Shown here: positions 8,584 to 16,112 of the stretch, one piece after another
Position numbering within the stretch: position 1 is the stretch's first letter
How the letters are laid out: every line of letters starts with the position of its first letter
Source of the DNA: an uncultured Chloroflexota bacterium
GTDB taxonomy: Bacteria > Chloroflexota > UBA11872
Direction: 5' to 3'
Length of the DNA: 64,000 nt
Assembly (NCBI GenBank): GCA_958296175.1
Contig: OY282448.1
Location: 2,728,127-2,792,126, forward strand
The notes under the pieces: generated by a model
The model's input: only the letters and a program-made list of their open reading frames with translations
Told to the model about the DNA's origin: nothing
The model's database searches: none
Made by a program: the position numbers and the translations under genes

Positions 8584-10016
8584 TTCGAACGCTGCGGGCG
8601 GGGAAGCGGTCGGCGCCGCCGCAGCGCTGGGCCACGATGGCGGTGGTGGCCAGCGGGGTGTTCATGGCCACGCTGGACGCCAGCATCGTGAACGTCTCGC
8701 TGCCGACGCTGGTGCGCGAGCTGGACGCGCCGTTTGCCAGCGTGCAGTGGGTGACGCTGTCCTATCTGCTGGTGATTACGGTGCTGCTGCTGCCGGCGGG
8801 GCGGCTGGCGCAAATGCTGGGGCCGCGGCGGATGTTCCTGGCCGGGTTCGCGGTCTTCACGCTCGGCTCGCTGCTGGCCGGGCTTGCGCCGAACGTGTGG
8901 GCGCTGGTGGGGGCGCGCGTGGTGCAGGGTTTGGGGGGCTCGATCACGCAAGCGCTGGGGCCGGGGCTGGTGGTGGACGCTTTTCCCGAGCGGGAGCGGG
9001 GCAAAGCGATCGGCCTCATTCTGGCGGCGGTGTCCACGGGGCTGGTGAGCGGGCCGGTGCTGGGCGGGCTGATTCTGGGGACGCTGGGCTGGCCGTTCAT
9101 CTTTCTGGTGAACGTGCCGGTGGGCCTGGCGGCGCTGGCGCTGGGGGCGCGCGTGCTGCCGGCGCGCCGGCCGCAGCGCGGCGGGTTCGACTGGCCGGGC
9201 GCCGCGCTGCTGATTGGCGGGTTGTCGGCGCTGCTGCTGGGGTTCAACCGCATCCAGACGCTGGGGCTGGGCGCGCCGCCGGTGCTGGCGCTGATCGCGG
9301 CAGGACTGACGTTGCTGGCCGGGTTTGCCTGGTGGCAGCGGCGCACGCCCACGCCGACGATCGACCCGGCCATGTTTCGCGTGGCGGACTTTACGGCGGC
9401 CAGCCTGGCGGGGTATCTGGCGTTTGCGGGGATGGCGACCAACATTCTGCTGCTGCCGTTCTACTTGCAGCGCGTGCTGGAGCTGCCGGTGCAGCAGGTG
9501 GGGCTGCTGATGGTGGTCGTGCCGGCGCTGATGGGGGTGCTGGGCACGCCTGCGGGGATGCTGGCGGACCGCACCAGCGCGCGGGCCGTGGGCGCGGCGG
9601 GCATCGTGCTGTCGGCGGCCGGCCTTGCCATGCTGACGCTGGCGGCGGCGGACACGCACCCGCTGGCGGTGATGATTCCGCAAGCGGTGATCGGGGTGGG
9701 TTACGCCTTGTTCAATAGCGGCAACGCCAGCCTGCTGATGGGCGCGGCGGCGCCGGCGCACCGCAACCAGGCCAGCGCGGTGCTGGCGCTGGCGCGCAAC
9801 ATGGCGCAGGCCACGGGCCAAGCGCTGTGGGGAGCCGTCTGGGGCGCGCTGGTGATGCTGCAAGCGGGAGTCTCTGGACCGGAAGCGGCGGCGGGGGCGG
9901 ACACGGTGGGAGCGTTTCGGCTGGTGTTTGGCGCGGCCAGCGTGGTGGTGCTGGTCGGGGCGGGGGTGTCGGTGTGGCCGGTGGCGGCGGCGCGGCGGAG
10001 GGCGGCGGGGCGGTAG
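8580..10016 (+). CDS. MFS drug transporter, DHA2 (EmrB/QacA) family
   Basis: A 478-residue, 14-helix type major facilitator, probably a proton-driven multidrug exporter in the cytoplasmic membrane. Signatures: helix 1 motif D1 ATLDASIVNVSLPTL, motif A-like GRLAQMLGPRRMFLAG, and the exporter motif C in helix 5 (STGLVSGPVLGGLI). I use the TTG at 8580, which overlaps the upstream stop as TTGA; an ATG at 8637 would remove the charged tail and start inside helix 1, so it is less likely. No regulator such as TetR or MarR lies next to it. Confidence 0.88.
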   Translation: MIRTLRAGKRSAPPQRWATMAVVASGVFMATLDASIVNVSLPTLVRELDAPFASVQWVTLSYLLVITVLLLPAGRLAQMLGPRRMFLAGFAVFTLGSLLAGLAPNVWALVGARVVQGLGGSITQALGPGLVVDAFPERERGKAIGLILAAVSTGLVSGPVLGGLILGTLGWPFIFLVNVPVGLAALALGARVLPARRPQRGGFDWPGAALLIGGLSALLLGFNRIQTLGLGAPPVLALIAAGLTLLAGFAWWQRRTPTPTIDPAMFRVADFTAASLAGYLAFAGMATNILLLPFYLQRVLELPVQQVGLLMVVVPALMGVLGTPAGMLADRTSARAVGAAGIVLSAAGLAMLTLAAADTHPLAVMIPQAVIGVGYALFNSGNASLLMGAAAPAHRNQASAVLALARNMAQATGQALWGAVWGALVMLQAGVSGPEAAAGADTVGAFRLVFGAASVVVLVGAGVSVWPVAAARRRAAGR

Positions 10017-10088
10017 GAGTTCTGGCGCCGGAAGAGCGCCGGGGTGCGGGGCGGGGCTTGGCCGAGTGTGGGGGAAAGCGGCGGGGTT

Positions 10089-10177
10089 TCGTCTGCTTCG
10101 ACGGGCTGGACGGGCTGGGCCGGGGATTTCTGGGCTTTGTCCTGATGGTCGTTGCGTTGGCGTGCACACGCCCTAGA
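10089..10177. repeat. Dispersed ~90-bp element, copy A
   Basis: Shares extended blocks with 51314-51407: GCTGGACGGGCTGG, TCTGGGCTTT, a GTCCTGAT block, TGCGTT, then a GTGCAC box and CGCCCTAGA. Both copies run in the same orientation. The final CCCTAG overlaps the stop codon of the leftward gene at 10173. Confidence 0.65.
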
Positions 10178-10997
10178 GGACGAGGTCCAGGTCGATGATT
10201 TTGGTGGACGCGGCGGGTTTGGCGGTGGGGGCGGCGCTGGGGTCTGGCGGGGCGTCGGGGCGAAGAGGGTCGGGGGAACCGTTGGAAGGGACGTTGCGGA
10301 GGCGGCGCAGAAGGGCCAGGCCTTTGCGGGTGTCGCTGGCGATGCGCGGCTGGACCTGCGTGCGCAGCCGCAGGCGGAAGCGCCAGTAGGTGAAGTCTTT
10401 CCACACGTCCCAGCGCACGCGGGCGGGCGGGCGCATGCCGCGCTCGGCCAGGTAAGCGGCCCAGAGGTCGGCAAGGGAATACCCGTAAACGGCGCGGTAG
10501 GCGCTGCCGCGGGCGCGGTCCAGCACGTGGGCCTTGGCCTGTTCCAGCTCGACGGCGTGCAGCAGCGCCTCTTCGACGTCGACGCCGTAAAAGTGGTTCA
10601 GATAGGCCTTGTGGCGGGCGGGGCCCAGGGCGCGTGCAAAGGCGGCGGCGGGCACGCGCAGGGGTGGGCGCCCCTGAAAGCGCAGAGCGTTGCGCTCGCG
10701 GCGCGGGGCGGCGTCGGGGCGGGCGGCGGCCAGGCGGTCGAGCAGCAGGATCAGGTCGAGCGCCTGGCCGGCCACGAGGTAGGTGCGCCGGCGGCCGTGG
10801 CGCACTTCGGAGGCCAGGCGCCACTGTCCGGCGGCGAGGAGGGCGGCGAGGTACCAGTGGCGGCCGGCGGCCAGCTCGTCGTCGAAGCGGCGGAACGGGT
10901 CCGCGGGCGGCTGGGGCGGGTCGGCGGGGGGGGTGGACGGCTGGGGCGCGCGGGGGTGGGACAGGCGGGATCTTTCGGTGGGGGCGCGCACGTTCAT
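10173..10997 (-). CDS. Hypothetical protein, 274 aa, low-complexity ends
   Basis: Unrecognised. The first 40 residues are proline-rich (PQPSTPPADPPQPPADP) and the last 45 are also Pro/Ala-rich. Between them lies a well-composed helical domain, including YLAALLAAGQWRLASEV, HKAYLNHFYGVDVEEALL and AVYGYSLADLWAAYLAERG, with no membrane segments. It ends in IDLDLVL, an acidic/hydrophobic tail that could be a docking peptide. The 3' end runs into the dispersed repeat. Monocistronic, facing the RNase H gene across a repeat array. Confidence 0.6.
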   Translation of the reverse strand: MNVRAPTERSRLSHPRAPQPSTPPADPPQPPADPFRRFDDELAAGRHWYLAALLAAGQWRLASEVRHGRRRTYLVAGQALDLILLLDRLAAARPDAAPRRERNALRFQGRPPLRVPAAAFARALGPARHKAYLNHFYGVDVEEALLHAVELEQAKAHVLDRARGSAYRAVYGYSLADLWAAYLAERGMRPPARVRWDVWKDFTYWRFRLRLRTQVQPRIASDTRKGLALLRRLRNVPSNGSPDPLRPDAPPDPSAAPTAKPAASTKIIDLDLVL

Positions 10998-11046
10998 ACT
11001 ATGGTGCGCAGTGTTGGCGGCGGGGCGCTTTGCCTAGCTTTCTCCC

Positions 11047-11222
11047 CTCACCCTGCCCTCTCCCCGCTGGGGAGAGGGTAAGACGATGCGCCCGCTCCAG
11101 CTGGGGTGAGGGGATGACGGCGCGCCTGCTCCCGGCTGGGGCGAGGGTAGGACGATCTGCCCGCTCCCGGCTGGGGCGAGGATAGGACGATATGCCCGCT
11201 CGCCGCGGGGGCGAGGGGATGA
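11047..11222. repeat. CTCACCCT-headed tandem array, 34-35 bp units
   Basis: A head reading CTCACCCTGCCCTCTCCC with a short palindrome (CCCCGCTGGGG) is followed by units starting GAGG(G/A)(T/G)A at 11074, 11108, 11143, 11178 and 11213 (periods 34, 35, 35, 35). Each unit carries GCCCGCTC..GCTGGGG. It fills the gap between divergently placed genes and includes DNA just upstream of the RNase H gene. Confidence 0.75.
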
Positions 11223-11262
11223 GGACTCGGGAACGGCTGAGGCGGATGGGAGGAGTTGGGCG

Positions 11263-11688
11263 TTGCGGTATTTCGTGCATTGCGACGGGGCATGCCGGGG
11301 GAATCCGGGGCCGGCGGCGGCCGGGGTGGTGGTCTACGACGCGGACGGGGGAGTGGCGGGACGGGTTGCCGTGCGCCTGGGCGTGATGACCAACAACCAG
11401 GCGGAATACCACGCCGTGCTGGCGGGGATGCGGCTGGTGGAGCAGCTGGCGCCGAGCGCGGTGGAGTTTCGGCTGGACAGCCAGCTGACGGTGCGCCAGC
11501 TGAGCGGTGCGTGGAAGATCAAGCACGAGCGGCTGAGGGCGCTGGCGGCGCAGGTGCACGCGGCCGCGCCGGAGGGGGTGCCGGTGCGCTTCACGCACGT
11601 GCCGCGCGGACGGAACGCGGCGTCCGACCGGCTGGCCAACTGGGCGCTGGATCACGCCGCGCCCTCCGAGGGCGATCTCCCGCTGTAG
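11263..11688 (+). CDS. Ribonuclease H-like protein (RNase HI type)
   Basis: A 141-residue single-domain RNase H fold that should cut RNA in RNA-DNA hybrids. The acidic catalytic set is visible: Asp in FVHCDGACRGNPGPAAAG, Glu in NNQAEYHAVLAGM, Asp in RLDSQLTVRQLSG, and a final Asp in RGRNAASDRLAN. The form resembles the short RNase HI class fused elsewhere to CobC-like domains, here stand-alone. The start is TTG at 11263 with AGGAG 8 nt upstream, the best ribosome site locally. It lies 500 bp before mraZ, is cotranscribed in direction but separated by its own gap, and follows a tandem repeat array. Confidence 0.88.
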   Translation: MRYFVHCDGACRGNPGPAAAGVVVYDADGGVAGRVAVRLGVMTNNQAEYHAVLAGMRLVEQLAPSAVEFRLDSQLTVRQLSGAWKIKHERLRALAAQVHAAAPEGVPVRFTHVPRGRNAASDRLANWALDHAAPSEGDLPL

Positions 11689-12033
11689 GTCTCGGCTCGG
11701 GCGGCCCCGCCGGCGAGCCTTGGACGCGGGCGCGCCGGACCGGCGCACTATATACATGCGTGCGCCGCAAGCGGCGGACGCGGTTCGGCCTGGTGACGTC
11801 ACGCCGACGATGCGTCCCACCTTCGCCGCGGGCGGCGGGCGGGGGGAACCCTCGCAGTCAGCGGGCCGCGCCGTGGAATCGAGGCAGCCGGCAGCGGGCG
11901 CGGCGCCGTGCGCAAACCTGAAAATCGCGCCTGCGGCCGCGGCCGAGCCGCCGCGCGTGCGGCCCAGGGCGGCGCGGGCGCGCGCTGGAGGCCGCCGGCG
12001 GCGGCGGTGGTCAGGCGTCTGGATGCGGCCTCC

Positions 12034-12053
12034 AAAAAATCTTCCGACTTTTT
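12034..12053. promoter_or_regulatory. AT-rich inverted repeat containing the 12-mer shared with ftsZ
   Basis: AAAAATCTTCCGACTTTTT forms a near-perfect palindrome around TTCC. Its right part TTCCGACTTTTT (12042-12053) recurs exactly at 23004-23015 ahead of ftsZ. It lies 147 nt upstream of the mraZ ATG. A shared regulator site or a factor-independent stop for upstream transcription are both possible. Confidence 0.45.
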
Positions 12054-12129
12054 CCGTTTTTTCGCTGATTTCGTGTTGACACGCCGGTGGGGAGTATGGT
12101 TCACTTCTTGCGCTGAATCACCTCATCCG

Positions 12130-12154
12130 TGGTGGATAGTGGGTTGTCGTGGGG
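12130..12154 (+). promoter_or_regulatory. MraZ-box-like operator (three direct repeats, period 10)
   Basis: TGGTG at 12130, TGGGT at 12140 and TGGGG at 12150 are spaced by exactly 5 nt, in phase on one DNA face. This is the TGGGN-N5 arrangement known for MraZ operators in Escherichia coli and Mycoplasma. The last box ends 34 nt before the mraZ ATG. The inference is autorepression of the dcw operon by MraZ. Confidence 0.65.
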
Positions 12155-12188
12155 AGCGAAAGGGCCAACGTCGGCTTAGGCACGGACC

Positions 12189-12635
12189 ATGGCGAGCTTC
12201 AAAGGCACCTATGTTCACCAGCTGGACGCCAAGGGGCGTCTGGCCATTCCCAGTCGATTGCGGGCGCAGATGGAACAGGGCGGCACCTTGACCGTGGACG
12301 CCGAGGAGTGTCTGACGCTGTATCCCGCGGGGCGCTGGCAGGAGAGGGAACACGAGATCAGCACGCTGGACCCGTTCAACCCCGATGCGCGCGACATCAA
12401 GCGGCGCATCTTCGGGTCGGCGGAGGACGTGGCGTTCGACCGGCAAGGTCGAATCGCCATTGCCGCCCACCTGCGCGATCACGCGGGCTTGACCAAAGAA
12501 GTGGTCGTGATGGGTGTGGGTGACGTCATCGAATTATGGGACGCAGCGGCCTGGCAGGAGCGGCACGTTCGCATCGCCGCCGATGCGTCCAACATCATGC
12601 GGCGCGCCCGCGGAGGCGTTCCGCTCTCAACCTAG
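12189..12635 (+). CDS. mraZ: MraZ, transcriptional regulator of the dcw cluster
   Basis: A 148-residue protein with two AbrB-like half-domains. The first DxKGRxxxP motif is DAKGRLAIP (residues 13-21). The second is degenerate (FDRQGRIAIAAHLR, about residues 80-93) but correctly placed. MraZ rings bind TGGGN direct repeats upstream of their own gene, and such repeats lie at 12130-12154. It heads the cluster, as in most bacteria. A 54-bp spacer containing a strong hairpin separates it from rsmH, so its expression may be uncoupled from the downstream genes. Confidence 0.96.
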   Translation: MASFKGTYVHQLDAKGRLAIPSRLRAQMEQGGTLTVDAEECLTLYPAGRWQEREHEISTLDPFNPDARDIKRRIFGSAEDVAFDRQGRIAIAAHLRDHAGLTKEVVVMGVGDVIELWDAAAWQERHVRIAADASNIMRRARGGVPLST

Positions 12636-12642
12636 GGTGTTC

Positions 12643-12678
12643 TGTGTGGGACGCGGTGCCTCCCCCGCGTCCCACACA
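12643..12678 (+). promoter_or_regulatory. Perfect 14-bp stem-loop between mraZ and rsmH
   Basis: TGTGTGGGACGCGG (12643-12656) is the exact reverse complement of CCGCGTCCCACACA (12665-12678), with an 8-nt loop TGCCTCCC. No U-run follows, so it is not a standard intrinsic terminator. It ends 11 nt before the rsmH ATG, occupies the place of the ribosome site, and no other Shine-Dalgarno sequence is visible. It could gate translation or act as an mRNA processing or protection site. Confidence 0.7.
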
Positions 12679-12689
12679 CACCGATTCCC

Positions 12690-13826
12690 ATGCGCGCCGC
12701 AACGGCCCACCATCAGCCAGTGCTCGCGGCGGCCGTGGTGGAGCTGCTGCGCCCCTGTCTGGACGGGCTGATCGTGGACGGGACGGCGGGGCTGGGCGGA
12801 CACACGACGGCGCTGCTGACCGCCGGCGCGCAGCGGATGCTGGCGCTGGATCTGGACCCGGAGGCCGCGCGGCTGCTGAGCGAGCGCATGCGCGCCGAGG
12901 CGCGCGTGCGGGTGCTGCACGCAAGCTTTGCCGACCTGGGCGCGCACGTGCCGGCGGGCGGCGCGGCGGGGGTGGTGCTGGACCTGGGGGTCTCCTCGCT
13001 GCAACTGGACACGGCGGCGCGCGGGTTTTCGTTTCGCCTGGACGGGCCGATTGACATGCGGTTCGACCCGACGAGCGGCGCGCCGGCCGCGCAGATCGTG
13101 AACCGCATGCCGGAGCCCGAGCTGGCGGCGCTGTTGCGGACGCTGGGCGAGGAGCGGCGGGCGCGGGCGGTGGCGCGGCGCATTGCGGCGGCGCGGCCGC
13201 TGCATTCCACGGCGGCGCTGGCGCGGGTGGTGGCGGGCGCGTTTGCGGGGCGCCAGCGGCGGCACCCGGCCACGCGCACGTTTCAAGCGCTGCGCATGGC
13301 CGCGAACGCGGAACTGGAGACGCTGCGGCAGGGCTTGGACGCGGCGCGCTTGGCGCTGCGCGGGGGCGGGCGGCTGGCGGCGATTGCGTTTCACAGCCTG
13401 GAAGACCGCGAGGTGAAGCAGACGTTCAACGCCTGGGCGGGCGCGGGGTTGGGCCGCGTGGTGACGCGGCGGCCGATTCGGCCGGAGCGCGCGGAAACGC
13501 AGTCGAACCCACGGGCGCGCAGCGCGCGGCTGCGGGGGTTCGAGGTGGATTCGGGCGTCGACCCTCACCCTAACCATCTCCCTCGAAGGGAGTGGGGACC
13601 GGAAGAGCCGAGCGGCTGGGATGCCTCCCACGCGCCCGACCATCTCCCTCGGAGGGAGCGGGGACCGGAAGAGCCGACCGGCTGGGATGCCTCCCACGCG
13701 CCCGACCATCTCCCTCGGAGGGAGCGGGGATCACAAGAGCCGAGGGGGTCGAGGGGACCAAGTGAGCTGCGGGGATCGAATGGATCGAGGGAATCGAGGG
13801 GGCCGCGTGGACCGGGGGAGTCGTGA
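12690..13826 (+). CDS. rsmH: 16S rRNA (cytosine(1402)-N4)-methyltransferase RsmH with repeat-derived tail
   Basis: Methylates N4 of C1402 in 16S rRNA using SAM. The core (about residues 1-290) is complete: HQPVLAAAVVELL, the SAM loop DGTAGLGGHTTALL, LALDLDPEA, VVLDLGVSSLQLD, GFSFRLDGPIDMRFD, TFQALRMAANAELE and AIAFHSLEDREVK. About 90 further residues follow, containing three copies of a 22-residue unit (HLPRRERGPEEPTGWDASHA-like) encoded by three 66-bp direct repeats, then Arg/Gly/Ser-rich sequence. That tail is not part of the family and stems from an intergenic-type repeat. It ends in TGATG overlap with ftsL. Confidence 0.96.
   Translation: MRAATAHHQPVLAAAVVELLRPCLDGLIVDGTAGLGGHTTALLTAGAQRMLALDLDPEAARLLSERMRAEARVRVLHASFADLGAHVPAGGAAGVVLDLGVSSLQLDTAARGFSFRLDGPIDMRFDPTSGAPAAQIVNRMPEPELAALLRTLGEERRARAVARRIAAARPLHSTAALARVVAGAFAGRQRRHPATRTFQALRMAANAELETLRQGLDAARLALRGGGRLAAIAFHSLEDREVKQTFNAWAGAGLGRVVTRRPIRPERAETQSNPRARSARLRGFEVDSGVDPHPNHLPRREWGPEEPSGWDASHAPDHLPRRERGPEEPTGWDASHAPDHLPRRERGSQEPRGSRGPSELRGSNGSRESRGPRGPGES
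13563..13740. repeat. CTCACCCT-headed 66-bp tandem repeats inside rsmH
   Basis: The head CTCACCCTAACCATCTCCC is followed by CATCTCCCTC blocks at 13575, 13641 and 13707, exactly 66 bp (22 codons) apart. Each unit includes an inverted repeat (CTCCCTCGGAGGGAG type) and GACCGGAAGAGCCGA. The third unit degenerates near 13740. The period is a multiple of three, so the frame of rsmH is preserved. Confidence 0.85.
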
Positions 13827-14293
13827 TGGCGCTGCGGCAGGTTCCGATGGTGTTGCGGCGGGCGCCGTGGCATTCGGAGGCGTTGCGCTGGGTGCCGGCG
13901 GCGGCGCCGGCCTCGCGGATCGTGCTGGCGGTGATCGTGGCGGCGTTCGTGATCTCCATGGTGTGGATTCAGCAAACGCAGACGCTGGTGCGGCTGGGGG
14001 GCGAGATTCAGCGGCTGGAGATCGAGCTGGAGCGGGTGGAGCTGGAGCGGCAGAGCATTCTGGCGGAGCTGGCGCTGCTGAACGACCTGACCACCGCGCA
14101 GCGTCTGGCCTACACCCAGCTGGAAATGCGCCTGCCGCGGCGGCCCGTGTTCACGCGGGCGCAGCCGCTGCCGCCCGGCGTGTCGTTCGACCTGCCGCTG
14201 TGGGCGGCGCCCACGCAACCGTTGCGCGAACCTCCCTGGTGGGAAGAGCTGGCCCGTGAAGTCAGTACGCGGATTACTCGGCTCGCGGAATAA
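13826..14293 (+). CDS. ftsL: FtsL/DivIC-like septal protein
   Basis: A 155-residue bitopic protein in the ftsL position. A basic cytoplasmic tail is followed by one membrane helix (IVLAVIVAAFVISMVWI, about residues 33-49) and a heptad-rich coiled coil (LVRLGGEIQRLEIELERVEL... to about 95), then a proline-rich tail. Such proteins join FtsQ/DivIB at the septum and activate FtsW-FtsI. Sequence conservation in this family is low, so the assignment rests on topology and position. The ATG at 13826 overlaps the rsmH stop (TGATG), and the 3' end overlaps the ftsI start by 38 nt. Confidence 0.82.
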   Translation: MALRQVPMVLRRAPWHSEALRWVPAAAPASRIVLAVIVAAFVISMVWIQQTQTLVRLGGEIQRLEIELERVELERQSILAELALLNDLTTAQRLAYTQLEMRLPRRPVFTRAQPLPPGVSFDLPLWAAPTQPLREPPWWEELAREVSTRITRLAE

Positions 14294-16076
14294 GCGCGCC
14301 GCGGACGTGGACGCCGGCGAGCCGCCGGACCCGTCGCGGCGTCTGATTCTGATGCTGCTGGGCGGGGTGGGCGCGGCGGGCGCGCTGGGCTGGCGGCTGT
14401 TCGACTGGCACGTGAACCAGGCAGCGGCGCTGGCCGCGCGCGGGTCGAGCGCGCTGCTGACGCGCAGCGAGATCAACCCGCGGCGCGGGAACATCGTGGA
14501 CCGCAGCGGCGACGTGCTGGCAATCAGCCGCAGCGCGGTGCGCGTGGTGGCCGACCCGTCGGAGCTGCACCACGACGCGGACCCGTTCGAGGTGGCCGAC
14601 CGGCTGGCGGAGCTGTTGGGCGTGGACGCGGCGGTCATCGCCGAACGGCTGGGCAACCCGACCTCGCGCTACGCGGAAATCCAGCGCGAGGTGATCGGCG
14701 AACCGGCGGACGCCGTGGCCGCGGCGATCGAGGACGGCCAGCTGCCCGGCGTGCGGCTCGACCCGGACCGCATGCGCACGTATCCCAACCGCGAACTGGC
14801 CGCGCACGTGCTGGGGTTCGTGGGCGAGAACACGTCGCGGCCGGGCGACGTGGTGGGCCAGGCCGGCATCGAGGCGTGGTACGACGACATTCTGGGCGGG
14901 CAGCCGGGGATCGTGAGTTCCGACATCGACCGGCTGGGGCGCCGCATTCCCATCGGGCGGTATGCGCACCAGCCGCCGCAGCACGGCTCGCACGTGACGC
15001 TGACGATCGACCGAACGATTCAGCACATTGCCGAGCAGGAACTGGACGCGGCCATCGACGAGTTCAGCGCCGCGTCGGGCACGATCTTGATCACCAATCC
15101 CAAGACCGGCGAGGTGCTGGGGCTGGCGAACCGCCCGGCCTACGACCCGGGGCGCATGCACGAGTACCGCACGTTTGGCCCCGAATTTTCCAACCGCGCC
15201 AGCGGGCTGATCTTCGAGCCGGGCAGCACCTTCAAGCTGATCACGATGGCGGCGGGGCTGGACACGGGCGCGGTGCGGCCGGAGACCACGCACGATCTGC
15301 CGGGGATCATGACCTACTACGGGCAGGAGTTCAAGAACTGGGACGAGCGCACCCATCCGGAGCAGACCATGGTGAGCGTGTTGCAGCACTCCAGCAACAC
15401 GGGGGCGATCTTCGTGGCCGACACCATCGGGGCGGACCGGTTCTACAGCTACCTGGACGCCTTCGGGTTCGGGTCGCGCACGGGCATCGATCTGGCCGGC
15501 GAGGTGTCTGGCATCGTGCGCCGCCGCGGGGATCCGATGTGGTTTCTGCCCGACCTGGCGGCCAACTCGTTTGGCCAGGGCATCTCCGTCACGCCGGTGC
15601 AGCTGGCAACGGCGGTTGGGGCGATTGCCAACGACGGGGTGATGATGCGGCCGCGCGTGGCGCGGGCGGTGACGCACCCCGACGGCCGCCACGAAACGAT
15701 CGAGCCGCAGTCCATCCGGCGGGTGCTTTCGACCGAGACGGCCCGCACGCTGGTGCAGATGATGGAAGCGGCGGAGTCAGCCGTGACGGGCAACCTGGCC
15801 CGCATTCCGGGCTACCGAACGGCTGGCAAGACGGGCACCGCCGAGATTCCCTCCGGCGGGAAACTGCTGGAAGACACGGCCATCGCGTCGTACGTCGGCT
15901 TTGGCCCGATCGAGCATCCGCACGTGCTGGTGCTGGTCATCATCGAGCGGCCGCAGACGGCGTTCTTTGGCGCGCAGGTGGCTTCGCCGACCTACGCGCG
16001 GGTGATGAGCCGCGTGGCGACGTACATGAAAATCCCACCGCGCGAGCGGCGGGATCTGAACGCGGCGCGCACGTGA
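14256..16076 (+). CDS. ftsI: Penicillin-binding protein 2/3, septal transpeptidase (FtsI class)
   Basis: A class B PBP of 606 residues that cross-links septal peptidoglycan. It has one N-terminal membrane anchor (LILMLLGGVGAAGALGW), then the dimerisation region with PRRGNIVDRSGDVLAIS. The transpeptidase domain carries all three active-site motifs: STFK (Ser324, Lys327), SSN (379-381) and KTG (525-527). No PASTA domain follows, unlike many Gram-positive homologues. The GTG at 14256 is chosen because it keeps the charged cytoplasmic tail; it lies inside ftsL. The stop overlaps the ftsW GTG as GTGA within a duplicated 24-bp sequence. Confidence 0.95.
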   Translation: MKSVRGLLGSRNKRAADVDAGEPPDPSRRLILMLLGGVGAAGALGWRLFDWHVNQAAALAARGSSALLTRSEINPRRGNIVDRSGDVLAISRSAVRVVADPSELHHDADPFEVADRLAELLGVDAAVIAERLGNPTSRYAEIQREVIGEPADAVAAAIEDGQLPGVRLDPDRMRTYPNRELAAHVLGFVGENTSRPGDVVGQAGIEAWYDDILGGQPGIVSSDIDRLGRRIPIGRYAHQPPQHGSHVTLTIDRTIQHIAEQELDAAIDEFSAASGTILITNPKTGEVLGLANRPAYDPGRMHEYRTFGPEFSNRASGLIFEPGSTFKLITMAAGLDTGAVRPETTHDLPGIMTYYGQEFKNWDERTHPEQTMVSVLQHSSNTGAIFVADTIGADRFYSYLDAFGFGSRTGIDLAGEVSGIVRRRGDPMWFLPDLAANSFGQGISVTPVQLATAVGAIANDGVMMRPRVARAVTHPDGRHETIEPQSIRRVLSTETARTLVQMMEAAESAVTGNLARIPGYRTAGKTGTAEIPSGGKLLEDTAIASYVGFGPIEHPHVLVLVIIERPQTAFFGAQVASPTYARVMSRVATYMKIPPRERRDLNAART

Positions 16077-16112
16077 GCGCGGAACACGGCGCGCACGTGA
16101 GCGCGGCACGCG
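16065..16112. repeat. 24-bp direct duplication carrying the ftsI stop/ftsW start
   Basis: GCGCGCACGTGAGCGCGG (16065 onward) recurs 24 bp later (16089 onward). Each copy contains GTGA, so ftsW has two in-frame GTG starts (16073 and 16097) eight codons apart; only the first also provides the ftsI stop. Confidence 0.7.

Larger units (their letters stand above)
11689..12188. promoter_or_regulatory. mraZ upstream region (500 bp): promoter candidates, no gene
   Basis: No credible gene lies here. The first 350 bp are GC-rich with one AT patch (ACTATATACAT near 11747). From 12032 the DNA becomes unusually T-rich. TTGACA at 12076-12081 is a consensus -35; the nearest -10-like hexamer TATGGT (12095-12100) is only 13 nt away, so the pairing is doubtful. 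MraZ-box-like repeats follow at 12130-12154. This region should drive the whole division cluster. Confidence 0.5.

Noticed and set aside
6966-10169. A 1067-codon frame on the minus strand spanning the MFS gene
   Set aside because: Only the last 338 codons (the Gfo/Idh gene) have protein-like composition; the rest is Arg/Pro-rich shadow of the plus-strand efflux gene.
11074-11222. Array resembling a CRISPR locus
   Set aside because: The 34-35 bp units are contiguous tandem repeats with no variable spacers, and no cas gene is present.
11720-12079. 119-codon frame between the RNase H gene and mraZ
   Set aside because: Low-complexity Ala/Arg/Pro peptide, no ribosome site, overlaps the mraZ promoter region.
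12643-12678. Intrinsic terminator after mraZ
   Set aside because: The stem is perfect but no U-run follows, and the operon continues.
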